Assembly: GCF_025751575.1 (NCBI RefSeq)
Contig: NZ_JAOWLA010000003.1
Span: 62,001-126,000, forward strand
DNA: 64,000 nucleotides
Direction: 5' to 3'
DNA from: Albidovulum sediminicola
GTDB lineage: Bacteria; Pseudomonadota; Alphaproteobacteria; Rhodobacterales; Rhodobacteraceae
The position numbers were made by a program, and so were the translations under genes. Below are positions 45,845 through 54,270 of the stretch, piece after piece. The notes below the pieces were generated by a model that was not told the DNA's origin, ran no database searches, and saw only the letters and a program-made list of their open reading frames with translations. The stretch's first letter is position 1, and each line of letters begins with the position of its first letter.

Positions 45845-47137
45845 TCAGAACCGCTGACTGAGCGAGATGCCGAAGTCGAGCTTGTCGAAGTCGTAGAACT
45901 CGACATTCGACTTCGACTGGGTGTAGGCCACCGAGAACTCGGGCACGAAGCGCCCGAACCTCAGCTTGGAATGGCGCAGTGACAGGCCCGCCGTGGTCTT
46001 GCGGTCGTGCCGGGGTACCCCGAAAACCGGAAAGTCACCCTCGTAGCGCGCGTCCGTGTATCCGAGCGAAAAGGCGGTGGACAGGCCGCCCGTCCAGCTT
46101 TTCTCCAACCCGAGCTTCAGGCCGATGTCGCGGTGATTGAGATGCGCGCGCCCGGTCCGTTCGATCTTGAACGGCACCCCTGCGGTCACGGCGAGCTTCG
46201 GCGAGACGGTCCAGCGCATCGTGGCCGAGCCCTCCAGCAGGTGGCCATCAAGGAAATCCTGTCCGGGGTAGTCCTGCTTGAAGTAGCTGAGCCCGCCGCC
46301 GACCTGCAACCCGTCGCGCAGCAGGTACTCTCCGGCGGCCGCAAGGCCAAGGCGCTTGCGGTATCCATCGCCGTTGCGCCAAGTGTAGTCGGCCTGCGGT
46401 CCGAAGCTCAGCCGATGGCGCGCGCCATGCGTGGAAAAGTCCAGGCGTGTGGCCAGAACGGTTTCGTCCGGGATCAGGTCGGTGTCGTAGCGCAGGACAT
46501 CGAGGCTGCCGAACAGGGTCGCCTCGGTCCTCGGCGACAACCGCCAGCGGTTCCACGCCGTCGCGCCGATCGAAACCCCGATCGCGCGCGTCGCGCGCGA
46601 AGCTGGGTCGATGACGAAGGGAAGGCCGCCGATGTCCACGGTCTCGGTCTCGGTCCCGCCGTTCGCGTTGGACGAGGGCAGGATCGCGAAGCGCGTGGTG
46701 ATGCCGCGCTTCTTCGCGCGCCCCTGGGTCGCAAGGAAACCCTGCAACTGGGCGCGCAGCGCCGGGTCCTGGGTCGTCGCCAGAAGCGTTTCGGCGTGAA
46801 AGAGCGCGCCCTCCGTCTGACCTGTCGCCGCCAGCAGCACGGCCAGTTCGCGGCGGGCCGGCTCGAAGTCGGGGGCCACGTCCAGGATGTCGCGCAGGAG
46901 CTTCGCCGCCTTGTCGGGATAGCCCTCGCGGATGAGGATCAGCGCCTCCAGAAAGGCGAAATGCAGCGCGGCGTCCCGCCGCCCGCCGACCTGGGCGAGC
47001 AGCAGCTTGTGTGCCTCTTCGTAGTCGCCTGCGGCCACAAGCGGATAGACCCCCTGCCCCGAGGCAGGAGAGGTAAGGAGCGCGAGCGCCATCGCGGCAC
47101 CGGCAACGCCCCTGCGAATGGAGCTAAGAATGGACAT
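45845..47137 (-). CDS. Slam-like surface lipoprotein assembly modifier (DUF560)
   Basis: This 430-residue protein has a signal peptide (MSILSSIRRGVAGAAMALAL, cleavage near PASG), a TPR-like helical region (about residues 30-150, with YEEAHKLLLAQVGG and ARRELAVLLAATGQTEGA), and a C-terminal beta barrel of about 14 strands ending SNVEFYDFDKLDFGISLSQRF (read in pieces), with terminal Phe. This is the Slam layout: N-terminal TPRs and a C-terminal DUF560 barrel that moves lipoproteins to the cell surface. The two lipoproteins just upstream are its likely substrates. It follows the second lipoprotein after 167 bp with hairpins between. Confidence 0.85.
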   Translation of the reverse strand: MSILSSIRRGVAGAAMALALLTSPASGQGVYPLVAAGDYEEAHKLLLAQVGGRRDAALHFAFLEALILIREGYPDKAAKLLRDILDVAPDFEPARRELAVLLAATGQTEGALFHAETLLATTQDPALRAQLQGFLATQGRAKKRGITTRFAILPSSNANGGTETETVDIGGLPFVIDPASRATRAIGVSIGATAWNRWRLSPRTEATLFGSLDVLRYDTDLIPDETVLATRLDFSTHGARHRLSFGPQADYTWRNGDGYRKRLGLAAAGEYLLRDGLQVGGGLSYFKQDYPGQDFLDGHLLEGSATMRWTVSPKLAVTAGVPFKIERTGRAHLNHRDIGLKLGLEKSWTGGLSTAFSLGYTDARYEGDFPVFGVPRHDRKTTAGLSLRHSKLRFGRFVPEFSVAYTQSKSNVEFYDFDKLDFGISLSQRF

Positions 47138-47217
47138 TGTCTTCCCCAAGCCTTGATGTAACGGACCGCGGTTTCCCGGCCGGCCCCTGTTCCCAAGCCG
47201 ATTGTCCGACAGGTTGT

Positions 47218-47270
47218 GCGCGGGCGCGGCTTGGGTCACGCCCGCGCCGGGAATGGATCCTGGATACCGG
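47218..47270. other. Two inverted repeats between lipoprotein 1 and the Slam gene
   Basis: A 9-bp perfect stem (GCGCGGGCG with CGCCCGCGC, 47218-47247) and a 7-bp stem GGATACC with GGTATCC (47252-47267) lie in the 167-bp gap before the Slam start. They could form transcript hairpins that weaken read-through to slam. No T tract follows, so they are not clear terminators. Confidence 0.4.
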
Positions 47271-47304
47271 GGTATCCGGGACATCCGCCCCCGAACCGAT
47301 GGGC

Positions 47305-48261
47305 TCAGTTGCCCCAGAAGAACCCGACGCCAGAGAACGGATCCGTCCCGGTGCCGTCGGCGCCCGTGATCGTCAATGTTCCCGCCACCTCTTCGGCATT
47401 CGGCCCGTAGAACCGCCCGCTATAGGTGCCGGAGGTGTCCGCCGAGAGGTCGAGCGAGGTCCTGAGATCGGCATCCGGCGTCAGCGTGCCGTCGAAGCTG
47501 TTGCCGACGATGTCGGTCTCATCCATCGAAATACTGCCCAGGGTGGGGTCGAAGGACGACCCGCCCGCCGGGCGCGTCTCGATGTTGTAGATCGACCCGG
47601 CGATGGTTGCGGCCCCGAAATCCGCCGTCATCTCCATGTCGCCCCGTACCTGCGTCCGTGCCGTCGAGAAGTCGGGGTCGCCGTCGTTCGGTAAGGCCAT
47701 GATCCGTGCCCTGCCGTTGTAGGTGGCGGTGGGCAGCGATCCGATATCCGAGGGGCGCGTTTCGGTGCCGACGACGGCGAAACCGTACTGGTCGGGCTGC
47801 GTGCCGCTGTTGATGTAGTAGTCCCAGATGTCGGCGTAATGCGGATCGTTGGGATCGAGTGCTTCGTCCAGCGTGCGGCGCCAGTTCGACAGCCAAATGT
47901 CGCTTCCACCCGGCTTGGCATTATAGCCATAAATCTGCATATCGCTTGGCTCGACATAGCGGTCGCCAGGCGCGAAGGCATACTCGACCCCGTCGACAAC
48001 CATGGTGAGCTCGCCGTCGGCGTTCTTCTTCAGTTCGAACGTCGAATCGGCCAGCCCCGCGGTGTGGGTATCGAAGTTCAGGGCCATGCCAGCGACGGCC
48101 CCCTTCTGGGCGACAAGCGTCTTGCCATCCTCAAGCGCCTTTCCGGCGGTGCCGGCATCGACCGAATAGACGCTGGTGCTGCGCGAGGTCGACCCGGAAC
48201 TGCACGCGGCGAGCGCGGCCGCCATGGCGGTGCAAGTCAGGACAAGTGTTCTACGTTTCAT
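47305..48261 (-). CDS. TbpB-like surface lipoprotein 1 (Slam substrate candidate)
   Basis: This 318-residue protein has a lipoprotein signal with lipobox LAAC at AAALAACSSGS. The mature part is a beta-rich domain with a C-terminal FYGPNAEEVAGTLTITG block, the signature of the TbpB-like barrel of transferrin-binding and Slam-dependent surface lipoproteins. It is paralogous to the next gene over its full length. Its start has AAGGGG upstream. The transport or binding partner is unknown. Confidence 0.78.
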   Translation of the reverse strand: MKRRTLVLTCTAMAAALAACSSGSTSRSTSVYSVDAGTAGKALEDGKTLVAQKGAVAGMALNFDTHTAGLADSTFELKKNADGELTMVVDGVEYAFAPGDRYVEPSDMQIYGYNAKPGGSDIWLSNWRRTLDEALDPNDPHYADIWDYYINSGTQPDQYGFAVVGTETRPSDIGSLPTATYNGRARIMALPNDGDPDFSTARTQVRGDMEMTADFGAATIAGSIYNIETRPAGGSSFDPTLGSISMDETDIVGNSFDGTLTPDADLRTSLDLSADTSGTYSGRFYGPNAEEVAGTLTITGADGTGTDPFSGVGFFWGN

Positions 48262-48282
48262 TTCATTTCCCCTTTTGATGAG

Positions 48283-48296
48283 AGGCCCAAGCGGGC
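48283..48296 (-). promoter_or_regulatory. Conserved leader element upstream of lipoprotein 1
   Basis: AGGCCCAAGCGGGC (read on plus) contains GCCC-GCTT-GGGC as an inverted repeat. The same 14 bases recur at 49408 upstream of lipoprotein 2 at nearly the same distance from the start (22 and 19 bp). Confidence 0.4.
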
Positions 48297-48341
48297 AGTG
48301 ATGTTGCGACCGGAAGGTCCGGCCGCGGGACGGGTCGCAGG

Positions 48342-48354
48342 GCAGCGCAATTCT
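48342..48354 (-). promoter_or_regulatory. Conserved upstream element of lipoprotein 1
   Basis: GCAGCGCAATTCT recurs at 49468 before lipoprotein 2; the distances to the two start codons are 81 and 79 bp. This suggests a shared promoter or regulator site. Confidence 0.45.
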
Positions 48355-48444
48355 TTGGTGATGCAATCGCCGGTGGATCGGACCCGGTCACCCGAGAGGG
48401 TTTCCCAAGCCTGGGACCGTCGCCGCCCTGCGGGTCGCCCGGAC

Positions 48445-49389
48445 CTAGTTGCCGATGAACACACCGACACCGTTCACCGACAGTCCGGTCGATTCCTGCG
48501 TGCCGGTCAGCGTCAGGATGCCGGCCACCTCCTCTGCGCTCGGCCCATAGAACTTGCCGTCATAGGTGCCGGTCGTATCGGCAGAGAGGTCGAGCGAAGT
48601 CTGTAGATCGGCGTCCGGCGTCAGCGATCCCGCATAGCCGTTGCCCGAGATCGCGGTGCTGTCCATGGCCACCGACCCCGCGATGGGATCCCAGGTAGCC
48701 GCGCCCGGCGCGCGATACCCCATGTTGGTGATCTGGCCGGAAATCGTGCCCGCGCCGAAATCGGCCGTCATCTCCAGATCACCGTTCACGCGCTTCATGC
48801 TGGTGTCCCAGTCCACGTAGCCTTCGGCCTCGGTCATGTTGATCTGTGCATAACCGTTGTAGGTGGCCGTCGGCAGGCTGCCGAGCGCGTCGGGCCTGGT
48901 CTCGGTCCCGACGATGGCCTGCCCCCAGGTGTTGGGCTCGGTCCCGTCCCAGACGTAATAGCCCCAGACCTGGGCATACTGGTCTTTTGTGGTGTCGAGC
49001 GCGTCGTCGATTGAGCCCCTGTAGTAAAAGAGATTGGTGTAGTGATCGGCCTCATCGACGACATAGCCGTCGCCGCTGGGGTCCCGGTCGGCGATGGTGA
49101 AGGCGTATTCCTTGCCGTTCACCATCATCGTCAGTTCGCCATCCGCATTCTTGACCAGCTCGAACGTGGCATCGCCGATCGACGTCTCGCCGGTGGCGTG
49201 ATTGAGCCGCAAGGTCTTGGCACCGTTCGTCTGAGCCACCAGCGTCTTGCCGTCGGCAAGCGCCTGGGCGGCATTGCCGGCGTCCGCGGCGAAGATGCTT
49301 GTGCTTTTGGTGGTGGAAGACCCCGAACTGCACGCCGCAAGCGCGGCGGCCATGGCGGTCAAGCCCAGGTGTGTCATATTGCGCGTCAT
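48445..49389 (-). CDS. TbpB-like surface lipoprotein 2 (Slam substrate candidate)
   Basis: This 314-residue protein has a lipobox LAAC in AMAAALAACSSGS, then a beta-rich domain. It shares many blocks with lipoprotein 1: DGKTLVAQ, KNADGELTM, VGTETRP, LGSLPTATYNG, LEMTADFGAG and FYGPSAEEVAG. The shared blocks show a gene duplication. The start has GGGGGAG upstream. It is the likely second substrate of the Slam-like barrel. Confidence 0.78.
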   Translation of the reverse strand: MTRNMTHLGLTAMAAALAACSSGSSTTKSTSIFAADAGNAAQALADGKTLVAQTNGAKTLRLNHATGETSIGDATFELVKNADGELTMMVNGKEYAFTIADRDPSGDGYVVDEADHYTNLFYYRGSIDDALDTTKDQYAQVWGYYVWDGTEPNTWGQAIVGTETRPDALGSLPTATYNGYAQINMTEAEGYVDWDTSMKRVNGDLEMTADFGAGTISGQITNMGYRAPGAATWDPIAGSVAMDSTAISGNGYAGSLTPDADLQTSLDLSADTTGTYDGKFYGPSAEEVAGILTLTGTQESTGLSVNGVGVFIGN

Positions 49390-49407
49390 GTCGTTCTCCC
49401 CCGTGAC

Positions 49408-49421
49408 AGGCCCAAGCGGGC
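49408..49421 (-). promoter_or_regulatory. Conserved leader element upstream of lipoprotein 2
   Basis: Same 14 bases as at 48283, in the same place relative to the start codon. Confidence 0.4.
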
Positions 49422-49467
49422 GATCGCGTCCGTGACCGGCATCCCGGTCGGGGGAAGCATTTCGCAT

Positions 49468-49480
49468 GCAGCGCAATTCT
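49468..49480 (-). promoter_or_regulatory. Conserved upstream element of lipoprotein 2
   Basis: Same 13 bases as at 48342; the neighbouring bases also match in part (the second copy continues ATCGTGAATC, the first TTGGTGATGC). The element lies in the gap between the regulator stop and lipoprotein 2. Confidence 0.45.
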
Positions 49481-49519
49481 ATCGTGAATCCGTCACGGGG
49501 CCTGGTCGGGGCGCGCGCC

Positions 49520-51160
49520 CTACAGAAGATCCCGGAGCCGGGTGCGCGCCAGCAATCCGGCATTGCGCATCGCCGCGACCGGATAGGCGGGGTCGTTCAG
49601 CATCTGGTCCAGAGAGAAATCGTCCTCCAACCGGGTCAGACGCTCCAGCGCGGTCGTTGCGGCGTCAAGTGCGCCTTTCTCAGCCGAAAGCGCGGCCAGG
49701 TAGCGCAAAGGCGGCCGGAAATCGGGGGCCAGCACAGATGCCGACCGGGCCGCCTTCAGGGCCGAATCAAGGTCGCCGGTCACGACGGAGGTCAGGCAAA
49801 GACCCATGTCCCAGAAGTGGCGGATCGGAGAGCGTGCTGCCAGCCGCGAGGCGGTCAGCTGATGCTGATGCGCTTCGCGCGCGCGCCCTTCCATCAACCG
49901 CGCGATCGAGAGGCAGTCCCACGCGAAGGGATTGGCCGGGTTCAGCGCGAGGCTGCGTTCCGCAAGCTCCAACCCCGAGCTCACGTCGTTTTCCAGGAAC
50001 ACCATCGCGTTTGCCGCCGAGGCGAGCACCATCGCATTCCAGGGCTCGAGTTCGAGCGCCGTGCGCATGAGGCCCGCGAATTCGTGGAGGTCGAAGGCGT
50101 CGGGCGGGGCGTGCCGTTCCAACCGCTGGATCACCCGAAGCTGGATCTTCCAGGCGAGGAAGATGCCGCGCGGGTGCAACGCGAAGGCATGATCGAGCAG
50201 CGCGTCGGCCGAAACAAGGTCGGGCGCATTCATCGAGAAGATCTTGCGCAACGCGATGCGGCCGAGCATCGCCGCCTCGGTCGCGTGCCCCTCGCTGCCG
50301 ATCCGGATGGCCAGGGCATCCGCGACGGCCTCGATCGCGCCGCTGACCAGCGCCAGGATCTGCTCGTCATCGATCGGTGGGGCGCCTCGGACGCGCGCCA
50401 CATGCCGACCCGACCACAGGGCGCGCCGCCGTCGGCCTTCCTCGACGGAAATGCGCAGGCCCAGACTGCCCTCGCCCGCCGCATAGGCCTGGACCTGCAC
50501 GACAACCTGGCGTTCGGTGGGTGTCGCCGGGGGCGCGCGATAGACATCGGCGACCAGCGCGGAAGAGATGTAGCGCTCCAGACAGTCGATGATCAGGGAT
50601 TCGAAGAGCGATTCCGTGCCCTCCGCGCGCGTCGTGGCCACAAGGTAGACCGGGCGCGGCGCATCGTGGCGCACCACATCCGGGGTCAGGGCGTTTTGCG
50701 CTTGGCTGGCCTTGGCGCGGCGCGTCCGTTCGGTGCGCAACCAATCCTCGAACTCCGGGTCGCGCACATCCATGCCTTCCAGGAACTCGGCTCCTGTCCC
50801 AGGGTTCGCATCGTGGATGTTGACCCGCCCCGCGATCAGGCCGATCCGGCTTCTGCTGACCGAGAGCGCAGATGCCGCCGGGCCAAGTTCGCGGCGCATC
50901 TGGCTCAACGCCTGGCGCAGGCTCGCGGTCGCTTGGTCGCGGCCACGATCGCTCCACAGTTTGTCCTGAACCCAGGCGCGGGTATGTTCCAGGTTCGGCT
51001 GGCTGGCGAGAAGGGCGAGCAATGCGCAGGCCTTGGCGCTTCGCGGAGTCAGTTGCTGCCCTTCTCGCGTTTCGACGCGAAAGGGGCCGAACAAATGGAT
51101 CTCAAGAATTTCGCCGTCCGCGTCTTTGCTCAACCCAAGCCTCTCAAGCAAGAGCGTCAC
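49520..51160 (-). CDS. SARP-like transcriptional regulator with TPR region
   Basis: This 546-residue protein has an N-terminal winged helix of the OmpR/SARP kind (residues about 20-110, IHLFGPFRVET, ACALLALLASQPNLEHTRAWVQDKLWSDR) without a receiver domain. A central part (about 165-290) has VYLVATTRAEGTESLF and resembles regions found between a winged helix and TPRs in CadC- or cyclase-like regulators. The C-terminal half is made of TPR-like helices. It lies directly upstream of the two lipoproteins in the same direction and divergent from the PAP2 gene, so it may control both. Start GTG at 51160 has a weak ribosome-binding site; TTG at 51133 has GAGAGG upstream. Confidence 0.8.
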   Translation of the reverse strand: MTLLLERLGLSKDADGEILEIHLFGPFRVETREGQQLTPRSAKACALLALLASQPNLEHTRAWVQDKLWSDRGRDQATASLRQALSQMRRELGPAASALSVSRSRIGLIAGRVNIHDANPGTGAEFLEGMDVRDPEFEDWLRTERTRRAKASQAQNALTPDVVRHDAPRPVYLVATTRAEGTESLFESLIIDCLERYISSALVADVYRAPPATPTERQVVVQVQAYAAGEGSLGLRISVEEGRRRRALWSGRHVARVRGAPPIDDEQILALVSGAIEAVADALAIRIGSEGHATEAAMLGRIALRKIFSMNAPDLVSADALLDHAFALHPRGIFLAWKIQLRVIQRLERHAPPDAFDLHEFAGLMRTALELEPWNAMVLASAANAMVFLENDVSSGLELAERSLALNPANPFAWDCLSIARLMEGRAREAHQHQLTASRLAARSPIRHFWDMGLCLTSVVTGDLDSALKAARSASVLAPDFRPPLRYLAALSAEKGALDAATTALERLTRLEDDFSLDQMLNDPAYPVAAMRNAGLLARTRLRDLL

Positions 51161-51289
51161 GAGTCCGATGCCTTGTGTTTAGGCTAGCGCAAATTTTTCG
51201 TAATTTCCACGGGTTTGAGACCTTTGGCATTGACCGCCGGGGCAGTGAAGGCGCCAAATTGAGCCGCCGATATGACTTGGGAGGGGCAT

Positions 51290-52393
51290 ATGAGCGAGTT
51301 TGGCAGATCAGGGCGTTCCGGGCGCTCCGGCCGTTCGGGAAGATCGGGAAGATCCGGGCGCTCCGGTGGAACGGGGTCGGACGAGCGCTTCGATCATGCG
51401 GGGGGTGAGGCCTCTCCGATCTTGCAGGCGGCACTGACTGCGACGCATGACGGTATCTCAGGCCATTGGAAGGCCCCCAAAGCGCCCTGGGCGAACCCCG
51501 ATCTGGGAACGGATGACGCAGATATTTCCTATCTGCGTTCTTCGACCCGCGCCTTGATGCTGGATCATGAACTGCACTCATCGATTCTGGTTGGCGGCCA
51601 CCTGGGTCAGGCCAAGGTCGTCGCCAAGACTCCGTCGTCACGTCTGCTTTTGACGATCAACCGGCCGAGCGTGTCGGATTTCACGACCCAGATGGACTGG
51701 TTGCGCGCCTACGCGGACTTGCGGGACGACCGTTTGTCCGAGATCCATGTGCAGATGGAGGACATCCTGTCCTTCTTTGGCGCGATCGCGTTTCTGGACG
51801 GAGACCGCCGTCGCCACACACTCGAATTTCTGGAAGCGGTCGTCCGTTTTGCGATCCATGTCGAGATGAAGGTGAAACATCTGTGCCGTTCCAAGCGGCC
51901 TGTCGACTACTCGGCCCAGTTGCAGCCCGTGATCCAGACGCCTGATCATTCCAGCTTTCCCAGCGGGCATTCGACCGAGGCCTTCGCCGTCGCGACGGTG
52001 TTGCACCGCCTGATGCCCGCGACGGACCCGAAAGCGGCAGAGAACGGCCCGAAGAAAGGTGTGGGTGACCGTGCGCAGCTCTTCCGGCTCGCGCATCGGA
52101 TCGCGTCGAACCGCACGGTCGCCGGCGTCCATTTTCCCGCCGATTCAGCCGCCGGCGCGCTGCTCGGATGCGCGATCGGAGAGCATGTTTTCGGCATGGC
52201 CACCGGCGCCCGACCCAAGCGGGCCGTCACCTTCATGGTCGGGGACAAGGCAATGTTCAAGCCGACCGAAGATTTCAGCCTCGACTGGCTCAAAAGGCAA
52301 TTGCCGCCGGATCGCCGCCTCCCGCCACCGCCCGCTTCGTCGCAGTCTATATTGCAGCGATTCTGGGCCCTTTGCGAAGCCGAGTGGGCCTAG
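51290..52393 (+). CDS. Soluble PAP2/vanadium haloperoxidase-type enzyme with an N-terminal GRS repeat
   Basis: This 367-residue protein has all phosphate- or vanadate-binding motifs of the PAP2 superfamily: KHLCRSKRP (K-x6-RP), SFPSGHST, and SNRTVAGVHFPAD (R-x5-H-x3-D). It has no signal peptide and no obvious membrane helices, so it is closer to soluble vanadium-dependent haloperoxidases than to membrane lipid phosphatases; which reaction it does is unknown. Residues 5-27 are seven tandem GRS units. The codons vary between units (Arg: AGA, CGT, CGC; Ser: TCA, TCC, TCG), so the repeat is kept at the protein level. The ATG at 51290 has GGGAGGGG upstream. Confidence 0.83.
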   Translation: MSEFGRSGRSGRSGRSGRSGRSGRSGGTGSDERFDHAGGEASPILQAALTATHDGISGHWKAPKAPWANPDLGTDDADISYLRSSTRALMLDHELHSSILVGGHLGQAKVVAKTPSSRLLLTINRPSVSDFTTQMDWLRAYADLRDDRLSEIHVQMEDILSFFGAIAFLDGDRRRHTLEFLEAVVRFAIHVEMKVKHLCRSKRPVDYSAQLQPVIQTPDHSSFPSGHSTEAFAVATVLHRLMPATDPKAAENGPKKGVGDRAQLFRLAHRIASNRTVAGVHFPADSAAGALLGCAIGEHVFGMATGARPKRAVTFMVGDKAMFKPTEDFSLDWLKRQLPPDRRLPPPPASSQSILQRFWALCEAEWA

Positions 52394-52606
52394 GCGGAAC
52401 TGACCGACCTGATCGGGTGCGGCGGCGCTGACACGGCGGAAAGCGGCCGTCCGGGCCTGCCGTCGCCTTGACGCCGGGCGCCGAATTCGGGCCAACTGGA
52501 CCCGGACCGGGTGGCTGCACGAGCGCCGGGCCGCGATTGATGTGACGCCTCCATTACCGAGTTCTGGAATCGTGCGTTCCGTCGGACTTCGAAAGGAAGA
52601 ACTGCG

Positions 52607-54235
52607 ATGCTGACCAGGGTCCCCCTCGCCGCCGCCGCCCTTCTTGCCGCATGGCCCGCCTGGGCGCGCGATGTGGCTCTTGTGATCGGGAACGAGAATT
52701 ACCGCCGCGCGCCCGATATCTCCTCTGCCGAGGATGTCGCGGACGCGGGCGCGGCGCTGGAGGCGGCCGGGTTCACGCTGCATGAGGGGCGCGATCTTGA
52801 CGCCGCGGGCCTCCGCCGCGTGCTTGCGGAGTTTCACGCCGATGCCGGGGATGCCGACCGTCTGGTGATCCTGGCGGCGGGGCATTTCGCCCATGCGGGC
52901 GCGCAGGGCTGGCTTCTGGGAACCGAGGCGGACAAACCCGCACTTGGTTCGGCCGATGCGATGGGCTTGCCGGTTGCCACGCTTCTGGCCATCGCCGCCG
53001 AACGCCCCGGCGCCGCCATCGTGCTTCTGGGGACGGAACCGCAGCCCATGGCCCTTGGCCGCAGGCTGGAGGGCGGACTTGGCGCCGAACCGGCGCCCCA
53101 GGGTGTGACGGTCATCACAGGGGACGCGGGCACGCTGGCCGAATACGTCACCGACGTTCTGACCCAGCCGGGTCAGTCACAGGCGGCCCTCGCCGCGCAG
53201 GCGGAGGGCCTGAGCGTGACGGGGTTCCTGGGCGATGGCGCCCCCTTCCTGCCGCTGCCCGATATGGCCCGGACGGAAACCGGCACCGGTGAACAGGCCG
53301 CTTGGGACGTGGTGCGCAAGCTCGACACGATCCCGGCCTACGAAGGATTCCTGCGCCAGTATCCCTCCGGCCTGCACGCCGCCGAGGCGCGCGCCGCGAT
53401 CGATGCGATCAAGGCCCAGCCGCTCTTGCAAGCCCAAAAGACCGAGGAGGCGCTGGGCCTCAGCCGTGACCAGCGGCGCGAGATCCAGCGCAACCTGAGC
53501 CTTCTGGACGTCGATCCGCGCGGGATCGACGGGCTTTTCGGCCCCGGGTCGCGCCGGGCGATCGCCGCCTGGCAGAAGGCAAACCGGATTGAGGCGACGG
53601 GATATCTGGATGCCGACCAGCTCACCCGGCTTCAGGCGCAGGCCGACCGCCGCGCGGCCGAGCTTGAGGCCGAGGCGCGCGCGCGGCAGGCCGAACTGGA
53701 ACGTCAGGACCGGCTTTACTGGGATCAGACCGGCGCGGCGGGCGACGAGGCGGGGCTGCGCGCCTATCTGAAGCGCTACCCGGACGGGCTGTTCGCCGAG
53801 CTTGCGCAAGAGCGGCTCGCAATCTTCGAGGAAGAGCGCCGCCGCGCGGCTGAGGGCGCGGACCGGCAGGCATGGGATCAGGCCGCCGCCGCCGACACCG
53901 CCGAGGCCTACCGCGACTATCTGCGCGCCTTCCCGAACGGCGTCTTCGCCGAGGACGCAAAGGCCGCGCTTGAGGCGACGGAGTCGGCCAACGCGTCGGA
54001 GGCCGAGCGCGCCCAGGCCGAAGCCGCGGAAAACGCGCTGGGGCTGAACGCCTTCTTCCGCCAGGCCATTGAGAAGCGGCTGGCGAGCCTGGGCCTGAAG
54101 CCCGGCCGCGTGGACGGAACCTTCGACGAGGACACTCGCCGCGCGATCCGCCGCTACCAGGAAGCGCGCGGCATGGAGGTCACGGGCTACCTGACCCAAG
54201 CCGCCGTGGTCCGGTTGCTGGCCGAGGGTTTGTGA
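52607..54235 (+). CDS. Caspase-like protein without catalytic Cys, with two peptidoglycan-binding domains
   Basis: This 542-residue secreted protein has a signal peptide (MLTRVPLAAAALLAAWPAWA). A caspase/metacaspase-like fold (residues about 22-170) starts RDVALVIGNENYRR and keeps the His in AAGHFAHAG, but the usual LDACR strand reads VLLGTEPQP, so the nucleophile cysteine is missing. Two PG_binding_1 domains follow, near residues 285-345 (RREIQRNLSLL, IDGLFGPGSRRAI) and 480-542 (FFRQAIEKRLASLGLKPGRVDGTF in pieces). Between them lie two repeats of WDQxxAAxxxxxYxxYLxxxPxGxF. It may be a structural cell-wall protein. Confidence 0.82.
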   Translation: MLTRVPLAAAALLAAWPAWARDVALVIGNENYRRAPDISSAEDVADAGAALEAAGFTLHEGRDLDAAGLRRVLAEFHADAGDADRLVILAAGHFAHAGAQGWLLGTEADKPALGSADAMGLPVATLLAIAAERPGAAIVLLGTEPQPMALGRRLEGGLGAEPAPQGVTVITGDAGTLAEYVTDVLTQPGQSQAALAAQAEGLSVTGFLGDGAPFLPLPDMARTETGTGEQAAWDVVRKLDTIPAYEGFLRQYPSGLHAAEARAAIDAIKAQPLLQAQKTEEALGLSRDQRREIQRNLSLLDVDPRGIDGLFGPGSRRAIAAWQKANRIEATGYLDADQLTRLQAQADRRAAELEAEARARQAELERQDRLYWDQTGAAGDEAGLRAYLKRYPDGLFAELAQERLAIFEEERRRAAEGADRQAWDQAAAADTAEAYRDYLRAFPNGVFAEDAKAALEATESANASEAERAQAEAAENALGLNAFFRQAIEKRLASLGLKPGRVDGTFDEDTRRAIRRYQEARGMEVTGYLTQAAVVRLLAEGL

Positions 54236-54241
54236 TCGGTT

Positions 54242-54264
54242 GGCCGGGGCGCGGTGCCCCGGCC
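54242..54264. terminator. GC-rich hairpin between the caspase-like gene and gdx
   Basis: GGCCGGGGC pairs with GCCCCGGCC around a 5-nt loop just after the plus-strand stop at 54235 and before the gdx stop at 54271. No T tract follows, so termination is uncertain. Confidence 0.4.
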
Positions 54265-54270
54265 ACCCCC

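Noticed and set aside
51302-51371. GRS repeat as a recent DNA microsatellite
   Set aside because: The codons differ between units, so it is not a simple slippage repeat at DNA level.
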